In this document: positions 25,224 through 33,734 of the stretch, in pieces
How positions within the stretch are numbered: the first letter of the stretch is position 1
Layout: each line of letters begins with the position of its first letter
Origin: Paractinoplanes bogorensis
Lineage (GTDB): Bacteria > Actinomycetota > Actinomycetes > Mycobacteriales > Micromonosporaceae
Assembly (NCBI RefSeq): GCF_018829635.1
Contig: NZ_JAHKKG010000013.1
Span: forward strand, 248,001 to 312,000
Length of the DNA: 64,000 nucleotides
Direction of reading: 5' to 3'
Translations under genes and position numbers: made by a program
The notes under the pieces: model-generated
What the model saw: only the letters and a program-made list of their open reading frames with translations
Told to the model about the DNA's origin: nothing
Databases searched by the model: none

Positions 25224-26239
25224 GCGCAGGGGGATCCGTTGAGGGCGAACGACGTCGGCGCGGCGTTGCTGGTCGTCCAGCGGCCGAGGATGCCCGCGGT
25301 GACGCTGCCGCCGGCCGGGATCTTCGTGTTCCAGCGGGCCGCGGTCAGGGTGACGGTCGCGGCGTCCTGGGTGAACGAGGCGTTCCAGGCCGACGAGACG
25401 CGCTGGTCGCCGCCCATGGCCAGGGTCAGGGTCCAGCCGTCGACCGCTGTGGTGCCGGTGTTGGTGACGGTCACGTCGGCGACGAAGCCGCCCTTCCACT
25501 CCGACGTGGACCGGTAGGTGACCTTGCAGGTTCGGGGCGGCGGGGCGGCCACGTTGACCAGGTTGGACGCGATCGACACGTTGCCGGCGGCGTCCTTGGC
25601 CCGCACGTAGTAGTAGCGGCCGAGGGCGGCGTTGCGCAGCGGGGCGACGACCGAGGTGCCGGTGGCCGTCGCGACCAGGGTCGAGGTGTACCAGCCGTCG
25701 AAGAAGTAGACGTTGTAGCCGGCCACGCCGACGTTGTCGGTCGCGGCGGTCCAGCTGAGGGCGACGTCGGTTGCGGTGACGTCGGTGGCCCGCAGGCCGG
25801 TGGGGGTGGACGGCGGGGTGGTGTCGCCGGTGGTGGCGACCGGGGTCACGACGGTGACGCCCTCGGGCGAGGTGGCGACCAGGCCGTCGGTGCCGCGGGC
25901 GAGGACGCTGAAGCGGTACTGCTGGCCGGCCCGGATGTTCCCGGTGATGGTGACCGTGGTGACGTTGCCGACCGGCTGCGACCAGTAGATGTCGTTGAAC
26001 GCCTGGGTGTAGTTGACGGCGTACTCGGCCAGCGGGGCCGAGCCGGGCACCGAGGCGGTCCACGACAGCGTGACCGACGTCGGGGTGACGGCGGTGGCCC
26101 GGAAATCGGCCGGTGCTGACGGCGGTTGCCCGGTCGGCGAGGGGATCGGCGGCGCGGGGGTGCTCGGCGGCGGTGCGGCGCCGGTGAGGGCGGCCAGTGC
26201 GACGAACGAGGCGAGCAGCGTGCGTATCCGGGTCCCCAT
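25220..26239 (-). CDS. Secreted FnIII-FnIII-CBM2 protein
   Basis: A 339-aa exported protein with a signal peptide (RIRTLLASFVALAALTGAA), a Pro/Ser linker, a fibronectin type III domain at about 40-135, a second at about 143-230, and a C-terminal family 2 carbohydrate-binding module (about 235-339). The CBM2 has the end-to-end Cys pair (TCKVTY near the start, SPCA at the end) and surface Trps (EWKGGF, SAWNASF, ARWNTK) used to bind cellulose or chitin. No catalytic domain is present, so it is a binding or adhesion protein, or lost its enzyme part. It fits the GH9 cellulase and AbfB protein in this window. Confidence 0.87.
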   Translation of the reverse strand: MGTRIRTLLASFVALAALTGAAPPPSTPAPPIPSPTGQPPSAPADFRATAVTPTSVTLSWTASVPGSAPLAEYAVNYTQAFNDIYWSQPVGNVTTVTITGNIRAGQQYRFSVLARGTDGLVATSPEGVTVVTPVATTGDTTPPSTPTGLRATDVTATDVALSWTAATDNVGVAGYNVYFFDGWYTSTLVATATGTSVVAPLRNAALGRYYYVRAKDAAGNVSIASNLVNVAAPPPRTCKVTYRSTSEWKGGFVADVTVTNTGTTAVDGWTLTLAMGGDQRVSSAWNASFTQDAATVTLTAARWNTKIPAGGSVTAGILGRWTTSNAAPTSFALNGSPCA

Positions 26240-26277
26240 ACTGCGAACGTCCACTATGTATCGACAGATGTCAACGC

Positions 26278-28359
26278 CTACTCGCGGGTCACCAACCAGT
26301 GCGGGCCGGTCGTCCAGCCGAGCAGACGGCGGCCTGTCCCCACGGTGCCGCCGGCCGCCGCGTGGGCCAGACCGGCCAGCGCCGGGGCGAGGACGGGTTC
26401 GGCGTCGCGGGTCCACCGGGCCAGCCGGGCCTCGGCGTCGCCGGTCAGCGATACGAAGAAGATCAGCTGCCGCCAGGCGTACGCGATGTCCTTGACCGTG
26501 GAGAGCGGGCGCGGGTTCCCGGGCAGCCGCCGGGCCAGGCTGTTCGCGGTGGCGAAGGCGCGGTCGGCGCAGTCGGGCGCGGGACGGACTCCGGCCCGGG
26601 CGACCAGGGTGGCGAGGTTGTGGGTGGTGAGGATCTGCGCCTGCTCGATGACGGTGCCGTTGGCCGCGACCGACGAACGGGAGCGCGTGCCCGCCCGGTC
26701 GCGGCAGAGGGCGTCGAAAGTCGGCGAGGTCGACGGGACGTGGGCGTAGTCGATGCCGTAGTAGCGCTCGTAGAGGGTGCCCTCGAGCAGGTCGGCGGCG
26801 ATCGTGGCGGCGGCCGGGAAACTTGCCGCGAACCTGCCCTCGAAGATGTCGGCGGCCAGTTCGCTGACCCATGGCAGGCCGTCGCCGGCCTCGCGGCTGA
26901 GCGCGGACAGTTCGCGGACCAGCGGGTTGGGCAGCTGAGTGCCCGGGAAGGCGTCGACCGCGACCTGGCCGAGCCGCTGAAGCGTGGCCCGCGCGGCATC
27001 ACGGGTGTCGTCGCCGGACACGCGATGGGCCTCGACCGCGCGCACCCACGGCAGCTCGCCGAGCCGGACCTGACGCTCGAGGTTGAGCAGCAGCAGCGAG
27101 CGGCGGTTGCGGAAGGCGCGATAGGTGGCGGCCATCAGGGTCCGCAGAGCCTTCTCCCGGTACGGGGCGGCCGCCGTTGCCGCCGCCAGTTGCGGAACGA
27201 GGCCGGCCAGCACCTCGGCCGACCCGATGACACGGGTCGCGACGAGCTCCTCGACGGTGCCGGCGCGGGCCCGCTCGACCGCCTTGCGCAGGCTCTCGGG
27301 GAATTCGGCGCCTGCCAGCACGGCGTCGACGCCGGCGATACCCAGCGACGGCGGGTGCGCGGCCAGACGGCGTACGAGAAGCTGGGCCAGCTCGTGATGG
27401 GACGGGCGGGCGGTCTGGGCCGCCTGGCGGGCGCGCAGGGCCGCATGCGGGGCCGAGCCGGGACGCCCGCGCCGGGCCAGCATCGAGTCGACGGCGTGCT
27501 GCAGCAGACCGCGCGTGCTGAGCTCGCCGCCGGACACCGATTCCTGCAGGGAACGGCGCAGGACGGCGAGGTTCTCCTTGGGGCGACGGTGCTTGGTGCA
27601 GCGGGTGTGCGCGGCGGCCAGCTGCTCGTAGCGCCGGAGGAGGGCCCCGGCGCGGACCCGCCACTCGTCGTCGAGGGTGACGGCGACCCGGCCGTCGACC
27701 ACGGTCTCGCACCACAGTGTGAGCAGCTCGTCGGCGAACGGGTTCCAGACCGTCAGGGCCTCCCGCTGGGCCTCGACCCGGGGATCGGGCGTGCGGCGGG
27801 CGAGGCGGTCGCGGGCCTGGGCGGCGGTTTCGCGCCAGACGATGTCGGGGTCGGTGACCGGCGCCTGGGACGGCTCGGGGGAGAAGCGGAGCCGGTCGGT
27901 GTAGGGGGCGATCTCCTTGAGCACGGCCACCGCGGCGTCGCGGTCGCCCGCCCGCAGCAGCCACGCGATCGTCAGCAGGGCGGCGTGCTCGGGCAGCTCG
28001 ATCCGGTAGGCGCCGCTGTCGAGCAGGTGGGACAGCTCGGCCAGGCCTTCCTCGGACAGGTAGTGGTCGAACCGGGCGCCGCCGTCGTCGTCGATCGCGG
28101 CGGCGGCCCGGCCGGTCGCGAAACCGCCCCGGACAACCTCAGGCGTGACCCAGGCGGGCAGGCCGGCCACCGGAGCGCGGGAACCGATGGACAGGACGCC
28201 CGACAGCATTCCGCTCAGCACCTCCGACCAGCGGCGCACCCGCTCGTCGGCACGGCGGCGGGTCGGCTCGTCGTCGTGGCCGGTCGCCGTCGCGTAGGCC
28301 CGGGCCAGCTCGCTCGCGGCGTAGGCCGGATCGGCCGTACGGGTGTCGTCGTTCTCCAT
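26278..28359 (-). CDS. Large protein of unknown function (693 aa)
   Basis: A 693-aa soluble, helix-rich protein I cannot name. Conserved-looking blocks include LSIGSRAPVAGLPAWVTPEVVRGGFATG near residue 60 and a Cys/His/Arg stretch RCTKHRRPKENLAVLRRSL near 250. There are many Arg/Ala helices (MAATYRAFRNRRSLLLLNLERQVRL) and a terminal AWRQLIFFVSL block. No signal peptide or membrane span is seen. The ATG at 28359 has no ribosome site: it is preceded, with one base between, by a complete tRNA-Pro-like sequence. If that RNA is processed as a tRNA, the mRNA would begin essentially at this ATG. Confidence 0.75.
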   Translation of the reverse strand: MENDDTRTADPAYAASELARAYATATGHDDEPTRRRADERVRRWSEVLSGMLSGVLSIGSRAPVAGLPAWVTPEVVRGGFATGRAAAAIDDDGGARFDHYLSEEGLAELSHLLDSGAYRIELPEHAALLTIAWLLRAGDRDAAVAVLKEIAPYTDRLRFSPEPSQAPVTDPDIVWRETAAQARDRLARRTPDPRVEAQREALTVWNPFADELLTLWCETVVDGRVAVTLDDEWRVRAGALLRRYEQLAAAHTRCTKHRRPKENLAVLRRSLQESVSGGELSTRGLLQHAVDSMLARRGRPGSAPHAALRARQAAQTARPSHHELAQLLVRRLAAHPPSLGIAGVDAVLAGAEFPESLRKAVERARAGTVEELVATRVIGSAEVLAGLVPQLAAATAAAPYREKALRTLMAATYRAFRNRRSLLLLNLERQVRLGELPWVRAVEAHRVSGDDTRDAARATLQRLGQVAVDAFPGTQLPNPLVRELSALSREAGDGLPWVSELAADIFEGRFAASFPAAATIAADLLEGTLYERYYGIDYAHVPSTSPTFDALCRDRAGTRSRSSVAANGTVIEQAQILTTHNLATLVARAGVRPAPDCADRAFATANSLARRLPGNPRPLSTVKDIAYAWRQLIFFVSLTGDAEARLARWTRDAEPVLAPALAGLAHAAAGGTVGTGRRLLGWTTGPHWLVTRE

Positions 28360-28360
28360 G

Positions 28361-28432
28361 CCGGCGTGGCGGGCCCTGCCCCCGCGCCCTCCGGGTCCCG
28401 AGCCCGGTGCTCTGCTGCTGAGCTACACGCCG
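28361..28432 (-). tRNA. tRNA-Pro(CGG)-like sequence with altered elbow
   Basis: Reading 28432 to 28361, all four stems pair perfectly: acceptor CGGCGTG/CACGCCG, D-stem GCTC/GAGC, anticodon stem CCGGG/CCCGG, T-stem GCGGG/CCCGC. The anticodon loop is CTCGGGA, so anticodon CGG (codon CCG, Pro), and C1:G72 plus G35 G36 are bacterial ProRS identity elements. Oddities are D-loop AGCAGCA (A at 18 instead of G), T-loop GGCAGGG (T54, T55 and A58 all G), discriminator G73 rather than A, and no encoded CCA. G19 and C56 remain. This would weaken the D/T-loop elbow and elongation-factor binding. It could be a degenerate gene or a specialised non-ribosomal tRNA. Confidence 0.6.
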
Positions 28433-28519
28433 TTGTCCGCATCTCGCCCGCGGACCGGCTGACGGTATCGCCGCCGCGGGGTTGTCCGCCGCCGAATTAT
28501 CGCGGGTAGGCTCGCCTGC

Positions 28520-29440
28520 GTGATCACTGCGCGGCGGCTGGTCGAGGGTGACCTGGTGGCGCTGGTGTCGCCCGCGGGGGCCAGCGAACCCGGGCGCATC
28601 GCCGCGACGGTGGCGGCCCTCGAAGGGTGGGGCCTGCGGGTGCGGCTCGGTGGGCACGCCGGTGGCCGGCACACCTTCTTCGCCGGTACGGACGACGAGC
28701 GGCTGAGCGACCTCAACGCGGCGCTGCGCGACCCAGCCGTGCGGGGGGTCTTCTGCATGCGCGGCGGCTACGGCATGCAGCGGATCGTGGACGGGGTCGA
28801 CTTCGAGGCCGTGCGCCGCGATCCCAAGGTGGTGATGGGATTCAGCGACATCACGGCGCTGCATGCGGCCCTGTGGCGCGAGACCGGGCTGGTGACCGTG
28901 CACGGGCCGACCGCGGGGCAGTTCGAGCGCGGCCCGTCGTCGCTGACGGTGCAGGCGGCCCGGCGTGCGGTCACGGTGGGCGGGCAGGTCACCGTCAGCG
29001 CGGATCCGGCCGAGGGAACCTACGGCGTACGCGTCGACGGGGTGGCCGAGGGCACCCTGCTCGGCGGCAACCTGGCCCTGCTGGCGACCACGATCGGCAC
29101 CCGGCACGCGCTCGACCTCGACGGCGCGATCCTGCTGCTCGAGGACGTGGACGAGCAGCCCTACCGGATCGACCGCATGCTCGTGCACCTGCGGCGGGCC
29201 GGCTGGTTCGACGGGCTGCGCGGGGTCGCCCTGGGCCAGTTCACCAACTGCGCCGACACGAACCCGCACTACCCGCCGGTCGCCGAGGTGCTGCGCGAGC
29301 AGTTGAGCGCGCTGGGCGTGCCGGTGCTGGGCGGGCTCCCGATCGGCCACGGCGACCAGCAGATCGCCGTGGGCCTGGGAGTGCCCGCCCGGCTCGACGC
29401 GACCAACGGGCTCCTGGTGGTCGGCCCGGCTGTGGTCTGA
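28520..29440 (+). CDS. LD-carboxypeptidase, peptidase family S66
   Basis: A 306-aa enzyme of the LdcA/MccF type. It starts with LVEGDLVALVSPAGAS, then FCMRGGYGMQRIVDGVDF and VVMGFSDITALHAAL, the Ser-containing core and dimer region of S66, and GTLLGGNLALLATTIGT with the conserved Glu further on in LEDVDEQPYRIDRML. Members cut the L-Lys/Dap-D-Ala bond of recycled muropeptides, while the MccF branch cleaves peptidyl- or aminoacyl-nucleotides such as microcin C. TAGGCT (28507-28512) lies seven bases before the GTG, giving a leaderless start. It is divergent from the tRNA-like sequence, 87 bp away. Confidence 0.88.
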   Translation: MITARRLVEGDLVALVSPAGASEPGRIAATVAALEGWGLRVRLGGHAGGRHTFFAGTDDERLSDLNAALRDPAVRGVFCMRGGYGMQRIVDGVDFEAVRRDPKVVMGFSDITALHAALWRETGLVTVHGPTAGQFERGPSSLTVQAARRAVTVGGQVTVSADPAEGTYGVRVDGVAEGTLLGGNLALLATTIGTRHALDLDGAILLLEDVDEQPYRIDRMLVHLRRAGWFDGLRGVALGQFTNCADTNPHYPPVAEVLREQLSALGVPVLGGLPIGHGDQQIAVGLGVPARLDATNGLLVVGPAVV

Positions 29441-29443
29441 GGC

Positions 29444-29809
29444 CTACTTCTCGGCCCAGACGCCCAGCTCGTTGCCGCTCGGGTCGGCGAAGTGGAAACG
29501 CCGGCCACCGGGGAACTCGTAGGGCCCCTCGACGACCCGGCCCCCGGCGGCGCGGACCGCCTCGGCGGTGGCGTCGAGGTCGGACGAGAAGAGCAGAACG
29601 AGCGGGCCGCCGACCCCGACCGGCTCGCCCGGCCGCAGGCCACCGGACTCGCCGTCGCCGCCCGGCCGGCGGATGCCGGAGTAGTCCGGGCCGTAGTCGT
29701 TGAACTGCCAGCCGAACGCCTCGCCGTAGAACCGCTTGGCCTCGGCCAGGTCGCCCACCGTGATCTCGATGTAGTCGATGGCGTGGTGCTGATGCGTCTG
29801 TTCGGTCAT
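29444..29809 (-). CDS. VOC-family (glyoxalase/bleomycin-resistance-like) protein
   Basis: A 121-aa protein of the vicinal-oxygen-chelate fold: IDYIEITVGDLAEAKRFYGEAFGWQF at the N-terminus and FHFADPSGNELGVWAEK at the C-terminus, with the metal-ligand type Glu near the end. The single short module dimerises in this family. The activity (dioxygenase, isomerase or binding protein) is not predictable. It converges on the LD-carboxypeptidase gene (3-bp gap). The start at 29809 gives the normal family length. Confidence 0.87.
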   Translation of the reverse strand: MTEQTHQHHAIDYIEITVGDLAEAKRFYGEAFGWQFNDYGPDYSGIRRPGGDGESGGLRPGEPVGVGGPLVLLFSSDLDATAEAVRAAGGRVVEGPYEFPGGRRFHFADPSGNELGVWAEK

Positions 29810-29885
29810 GCCGGGCAGTCTGCCCCGGAGGTACGACATTTTCGGCGCCGCTCAGTCCGACACCGGGTATGCCGATAGGACGATC

Positions 29886-31775
29886 GTGGCGGAACAGGTC
29901 TACACCCTGGGCAACCTGGTCATCATGAGCGCCTACGCGGCGATCACGGTGGCGATCCTGGGACCGGTGATCCGGGCGCGGCAGCTGTGGAGCAACAAGC
30001 TCGCCGTGACCACCGGCATGATCTTCTTCAGCTGTGCGGTCGGGCACGGACTGCACGCCTTCATGGCCATCCGCGCCCTGCAGACCGGCGACAGCCACAG
30101 TCATCTCCAGCCCGGGTGGGAGTGGCCGACGGCGCTCTGGGACATGTTCACCGCGCTGGTCGGCGTCTACTACTGGACGCTGCGTCGCAGCTACAAGGTG
30201 CTGCTCGGCGGCGGATCCATCTTCACCTCGCCCGGGGAGCAGAACCGCCTCGAGGAGGCCGGGGCCCGGGAGCAGGCCGCCCTCAACGCGGCCGAGAAGC
30301 ACCGGGCGACCCTGGCCGCCGTGGTCGAGCACACCGACGACGCGATCATCGGGGTGAACCTGGAGGGCCGGGTGACCGCCTGGAACCGCGGAGCCGAGCG
30401 GCTGTTCGGCTACAACGCGGGCGCGGCCATCGGCCAGCCCATGTCGATCTTCTCGGGCGACTCGTCGTCGGCCGACCAGATGGCCTACATCGCGCGCATC
30501 CGGCACGGTGAGCGGCACATCCACTACGAGGCCCGCCGGGTGCACCGCAACGGGTCGCCGCTCGAGCTGTCGATCAACATGGCCCCGATCCGCAACGCGG
30601 CGGGCGAGGTCACCGGCGTGTCGGTGACCGCCCGCGAGATCAGCGAGCAGAAGGCCGCCGCCGACGAGCGGCGGGCCTCCGACGACCGCGCGCACCAGGT
30701 GCAGCGGATGGAGAGCCTGGGCAAACTGGCCGGTGGGCTGGCCCACGACTTCAACAACATCCTCGGCATCATCGTCAACTACACCGAGTTCGCCATCGAC
30801 GAGACCGGGGACAAGCCCGCCGTACGGGAAGATCTGGAGCACGTCCGGTCGGCGGCGGACCGGGCCATGGCGCTGACCCGGCAGTTGCAGACCTTCACCC
30901 GCGGCGCCGGCTCGCAGCCCCGCGAGGTCGACCTGACCGCCGCGCTGGAGGAGGCCCGGCAGCGCCTCGAACCACAGGTCGGCGAGCGGATCACGATCGT
31001 CAGCCGCCCGGCCCCGGCGGCGCTCACCGTGCGGGCCGACCCGGGGCAGCTGCAGCAGGTGCTGGAGCAACTGGCCACCAACGCCCGCGACGCGATGCCG
31101 GACGGCGGCACCCTCGTGCTCGAGGCGAACGCCCACGACGACCAGGCCCGCATCCTGGTGAGTGACACCGGCACCGGCATGCCCCCGGACATCGTCGAGC
31201 GCGTCTTCGAACCGTTCTTCACCACCAAACCGGGCAAGGGCGCCGGGATGGGGCTGGCCGCGGTCTACGGCATGGTGACCGAGGCGGGCGGCGAGATCGC
31301 CGTCTACTCCGAGCCCGGCGTCGGCACCACGTTCCGCGTCCATCTGCCGCTGGTCGCGCCGACCGCCCCGGCCGAGCGGGCCGCCCCGCCGTCGGGTGAC
31401 GGCCGGACGATCCTGGTCGTCGAGCACGAACCGGCGCTGATGCGCGCGGCGACCCGCATCCTGACCGTGGCCGGATATCAGGTGCTGGCCGCGACGACCG
31501 GCCCCGAGGCGCTGGTGGTCCTGGGCGACCGCACGGCCGACGCCCTGGTCACCGACGTCGTGATGCCCGACATGACCGGGCCGCGGCTGGCCGAACTGCT
31601 GCACGAGCGCGCGCCGGGCCTGCCGGTGGTCTACATGTCCGGCTACAGCAGCGGCATGCTCGACGTGACCGGGCTGCTCGACCCGGCCGCCCCGTTCGTC
31701 GAGAAGCCCTTCACCGCCCACGATCTGCTGCACACCGTGCACGAAGCACTGCACCGGACACCGTCGGCCGTCTGA
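29886..31775 (+). CDS. Hybrid histidine kinase (TM-PAS-HK-REC)
   Basis: A 629-aa protein with three N-terminal membrane helices (to about residue 100; GHGLHAF and WDMFTALVGVYYW motifs) and a PAS domain at about 138-245 (DDAIIGVNLEGRVTAWNRGAERLFGY). The kinase core has the phosphorylated His in GLAHDFNNIL (about 287), N box NARDAMPDGG, and GMGLAAVYGMV. A C-terminal receiver follows (about 510-625) with the phospho-acceptor Asp in VTDVVMPDMTG and KPF. The receiver's usual acidic pair is EHE, slightly atypical. The start is the GTG at 29886. It is probably a phosphorelay input kinase; no partner regulator is adjacent. Confidence 0.9.
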   Translation: MAEQVYTLGNLVIMSAYAAITVAILGPVIRARQLWSNKLAVTTGMIFFSCAVGHGLHAFMAIRALQTGDSHSHLQPGWEWPTALWDMFTALVGVYYWTLRRSYKVLLGGGSIFTSPGEQNRLEEAGAREQAALNAAEKHRATLAAVVEHTDDAIIGVNLEGRVTAWNRGAERLFGYNAGAAIGQPMSIFSGDSSSADQMAYIARIRHGERHIHYEARRVHRNGSPLELSINMAPIRNAAGEVTGVSVTAREISEQKAAADERRASDDRAHQVQRMESLGKLAGGLAHDFNNILGIIVNYTEFAIDETGDKPAVREDLEHVRSAADRAMALTRQLQTFTRGAGSQPREVDLTAALEEARQRLEPQVGERITIVSRPAPAALTVRADPGQLQQVLEQLATNARDAMPDGGTLVLEANAHDDQARILVSDTGTGMPPDIVERVFEPFFTTKPGKGAGMGLAAVYGMVTEAGGEIAVYSEPGVGTTFRVHLPLVAPTAPAERAAPPSGDGRTILVVEHEPALMRAATRILTVAGYQVLAATTGPEALVVLGDRTADALVTDVVMPDMTGPRLAELLHERAPGLPVVYMSGYSSGMLDVTGLLDPAAPFVEKPFTAHDLLHTVHEALHRTPSAV

Positions 31776-31794
31776 GGTCGGGCACAATGCCCGG

Positions 31795-32862
31795 ATGAGC
31801 ACCGGGGCCGCGCTCGTCTTCCTCGCCGTGGTGGCGGCACGCTTCCTGCTGCCCCTCGCGATCCCGTACTTCCCGCTGCCCGCCGTGGTGGCCTGCCTGG
31901 TGCTCGACGGCGTGGACCAGACGATCTTCCAGTCCTTCGGGTACGACCCGCCCGGCTACCAGTCGTACGACAAGGCCATGGACGTCTACTACCTGGCCGT
32001 CGCCTATCTGTCGACGCTGCGGAACTGGACCAACGTGGCGGCGTTCGAGATCTCCCGGTTCCTGTTCTTCTACCGGCTGATCGGAGCTCTGCTGTTCGAG
32101 CTGACCGGGGCGCGCTGGCTGCTGCTGGTGTTCCCCAACGTGTTCGAGTACTTCTTCATCGCGTACGAGGCGATCCGGTCCCGCTGGTCGCCGGTCAACC
32201 TGCTGGTCGGCTGGTGGCTGAGCGTGGCCGCGGTGATCTGGGTGGTGGTGAAGCTGCCGCAGGAGTGGTGGCTGCACGTGGCCCGGCTCGACCTGACCGA
32301 CCAGATCGCCGCCCACCAGTGGATCGTCGGGCTGATCGTCGCGATCGTGGCAGGTGCCGTCGTGCTTCTGCGGCGGGTGGTGTGGCCGCGGCTGGGCCCG
32401 TACGACTGGACGTGGCGGATCCGGCCCGAACCGCTGCCCGAGGAGATCGACGAGGCGCACGAGCAGAGCGCCTGGCGCAGCCGCAACGACCGGGTGTGGT
32501 CGTGGAACACGCTGGAGAAGGTGCTGCTGCTCGGCCTGGTCTGCTGCATCTTCGGAAAGATGCTGCCCGACTACAGCGGCTCGACGGCCTCGCTCTTCCT
32601 CGGCGTCGGCGTCACGGTGGTGCTGAACGCCGCGGTGACGCTGGCGGTGGCCCGGCGCAGCTGGACCGTGACGTCGATGGCGTTGTCCTTCGCCGTGCGG
32701 TTGCTGCTGAACGTGATCTACGCGTGGGTCGCCAACTGGTTCCTGGGCCGCGAGATCGACGGCTTCGAGACGATGTTCTTCCTCACCATGATCTCGCTGA
32801 TCACCACGTTGCACGACCGCTGGCGGCCGGTGCACGGCTTCCGGGTCCGGCAGGTCGCCTAG
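31795..32862 (+). CDS. Polytopic membrane protein of unknown function
   Basis: A 355-aa protein with about seven to eight membrane helices: two before residue 45, helices around TNVAAFEISRFLFFYRLIGALLF, a YFFIAYEAIRS loop, and a pair near 175-195. A cytoplasmic loop of about 60 charged residues (near 205-240) precedes three more helices to the C-terminus. The charged loop rich in Trp and Arg is unusual for a transporter. It sits 19 bp after the hybrid kinase and may be co-transcribed, though CACAAT six bases before the ATG could give its own leaderless start. Function unknown. Confidence 0.7.
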   Translation: MSTGAALVFLAVVAARFLLPLAIPYFPLPAVVACLVLDGVDQTIFQSFGYDPPGYQSYDKAMDVYYLAVAYLSTLRNWTNVAAFEISRFLFFYRLIGALLFELTGARWLLLVFPNVFEYFFIAYEAIRSRWSPVNLLVGWWLSVAAVIWVVVKLPQEWWLHVARLDLTDQIAAHQWIVGLIVAIVAGAVVLLRRVVWPRLGPYDWTWRIRPEPLPEEIDEAHEQSAWRSRNDRVWSWNTLEKVLLLGLVCCIFGKMLPDYSGSTASLFLGVGVTVVLNAAVTLAVARRSWTVTSMALSFAVRLLLNVIYAWVANWFLGREIDGFETMFFLTMISLITTLHDRWRPVHGFRVRQVA

Positions 32863-32906
32863 ATCGACTTCGATGATCCTCCACTGTGGGCACTAGGATG
32901 CTGGGC

Positions 32907-33734
32907 GTGGGGGAACAGATGAGCGAATCGTACGGATGGGTGCCGGAAGGCGTCGACATCACGGTGCCGGACGCGTCGCGCGTCTACGACTACGCGCTGG
33001 GCGGCGTGCACAACTTTGCCGTCGACCGCGAGTTCTGGCACCGGGCGGAAAAGATGTTCCCCGAGGCGCGGCTCGTCGCCCGGGCCAACCGGGCCTTCCT
33101 CGGCCGGGTGGTGCGCCGGCTGAGCGCCCAGGGCATCCGCCAGTTCCTCGACGTCGGCTCGGGCATCCCCACGCTGGGCAACGTGCACGAGGTGGCGCAG
33201 GACGCCGACCCCGAGGCCCGGGTCCTCTACGTCGACATCGACCCGATCGCCGTGCAGCAGAGCCGCAGCCTGCTCACCGGCAACCCGTACGCCCGGGTCA
33301 TCGAGGGCGACCTGCGCAAACCCGACGGCATCCTCTACCATCCGGACACGCTCGACCTGTTCGACTTCGGCGAGCCGGTCGCCGTGCTCACCCTGGCCGT
33401 GCTGCACTTCGTGCCCGACGAGGCCGACCCGGCGGGCCTGCTGCACCGCCTCGGCGAGCCGCTGGTCGCCGGCAGCCACCTGGTCATCTCGCACCTCGGC
33501 CCCGATGACACGCCCGAGGGCCGGGAGGCGCAGGAACGCGGCCGCCGGCTGTACGAGAAGACGCCGACCCCGTTGGTGATCCGCACCCGCGAGCAGGTCG
33601 CCGCCCTCATCGGCGACGGCTTCACGCTGCTCGAACCGGGCGTGGTGGCGGCCACCGGGTGGCATCCCGACCCCGACGAGGCCGGCGATCCACCGCAGCC
33701 GATGACGCTGGTGGCGGTGGCCCGGAAATCATGA
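32907..33734 (+). CDS. DUF574-type SAM-dependent methyltransferase
   Basis: A 275-aa protein of the actinobacterial S-adenosylmethionine methyltransferase family (DUF574). The hallmark is ASRVYDYALGGVHNFAVDREF near the N-terminus, followed by FLDVGSGIPTLGNVHEVAQ (motif I) and RVLYVDIDPIAV (motif II acidic loop). TAGGAT (32894-32899) is seven bases before the GTG at 32907, so that leaderless start is preferred; an ATG at 32919 with a GGGGGA site is the alternative. It overlaps the GGDEF/EAL gene by the ATGA junction. Substrate unknown. Confidence 0.88.
   Translation: MGEQMSESYGWVPEGVDITVPDASRVYDYALGGVHNFAVDREFWHRAEKMFPEARLVARANRAFLGRVVRRLSAQGIRQFLDVGSGIPTLGNVHEVAQDADPEARVLYVDIDPIAVQQSRSLLTGNPYARVIEGDLRKPDGILYHPDTLDLFDFGEPVAVLTLAVLHFVPDEADPAGLLHRLGEPLVAGSHLVISHLGPDDTPEGREAQERGRRLYEKTPTPLVIRTREQVAALIGDGFTLLEPGVVAATGWHPDPDEAGDPPQPMTLVAVARKS

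Noticed and set aside
29241..31802. An 853-codon open frame on the minus strand
   Set aside because: Antisense to the hybrid histidine kinase, low-complexity Arg/Gly/His composition, no domains.
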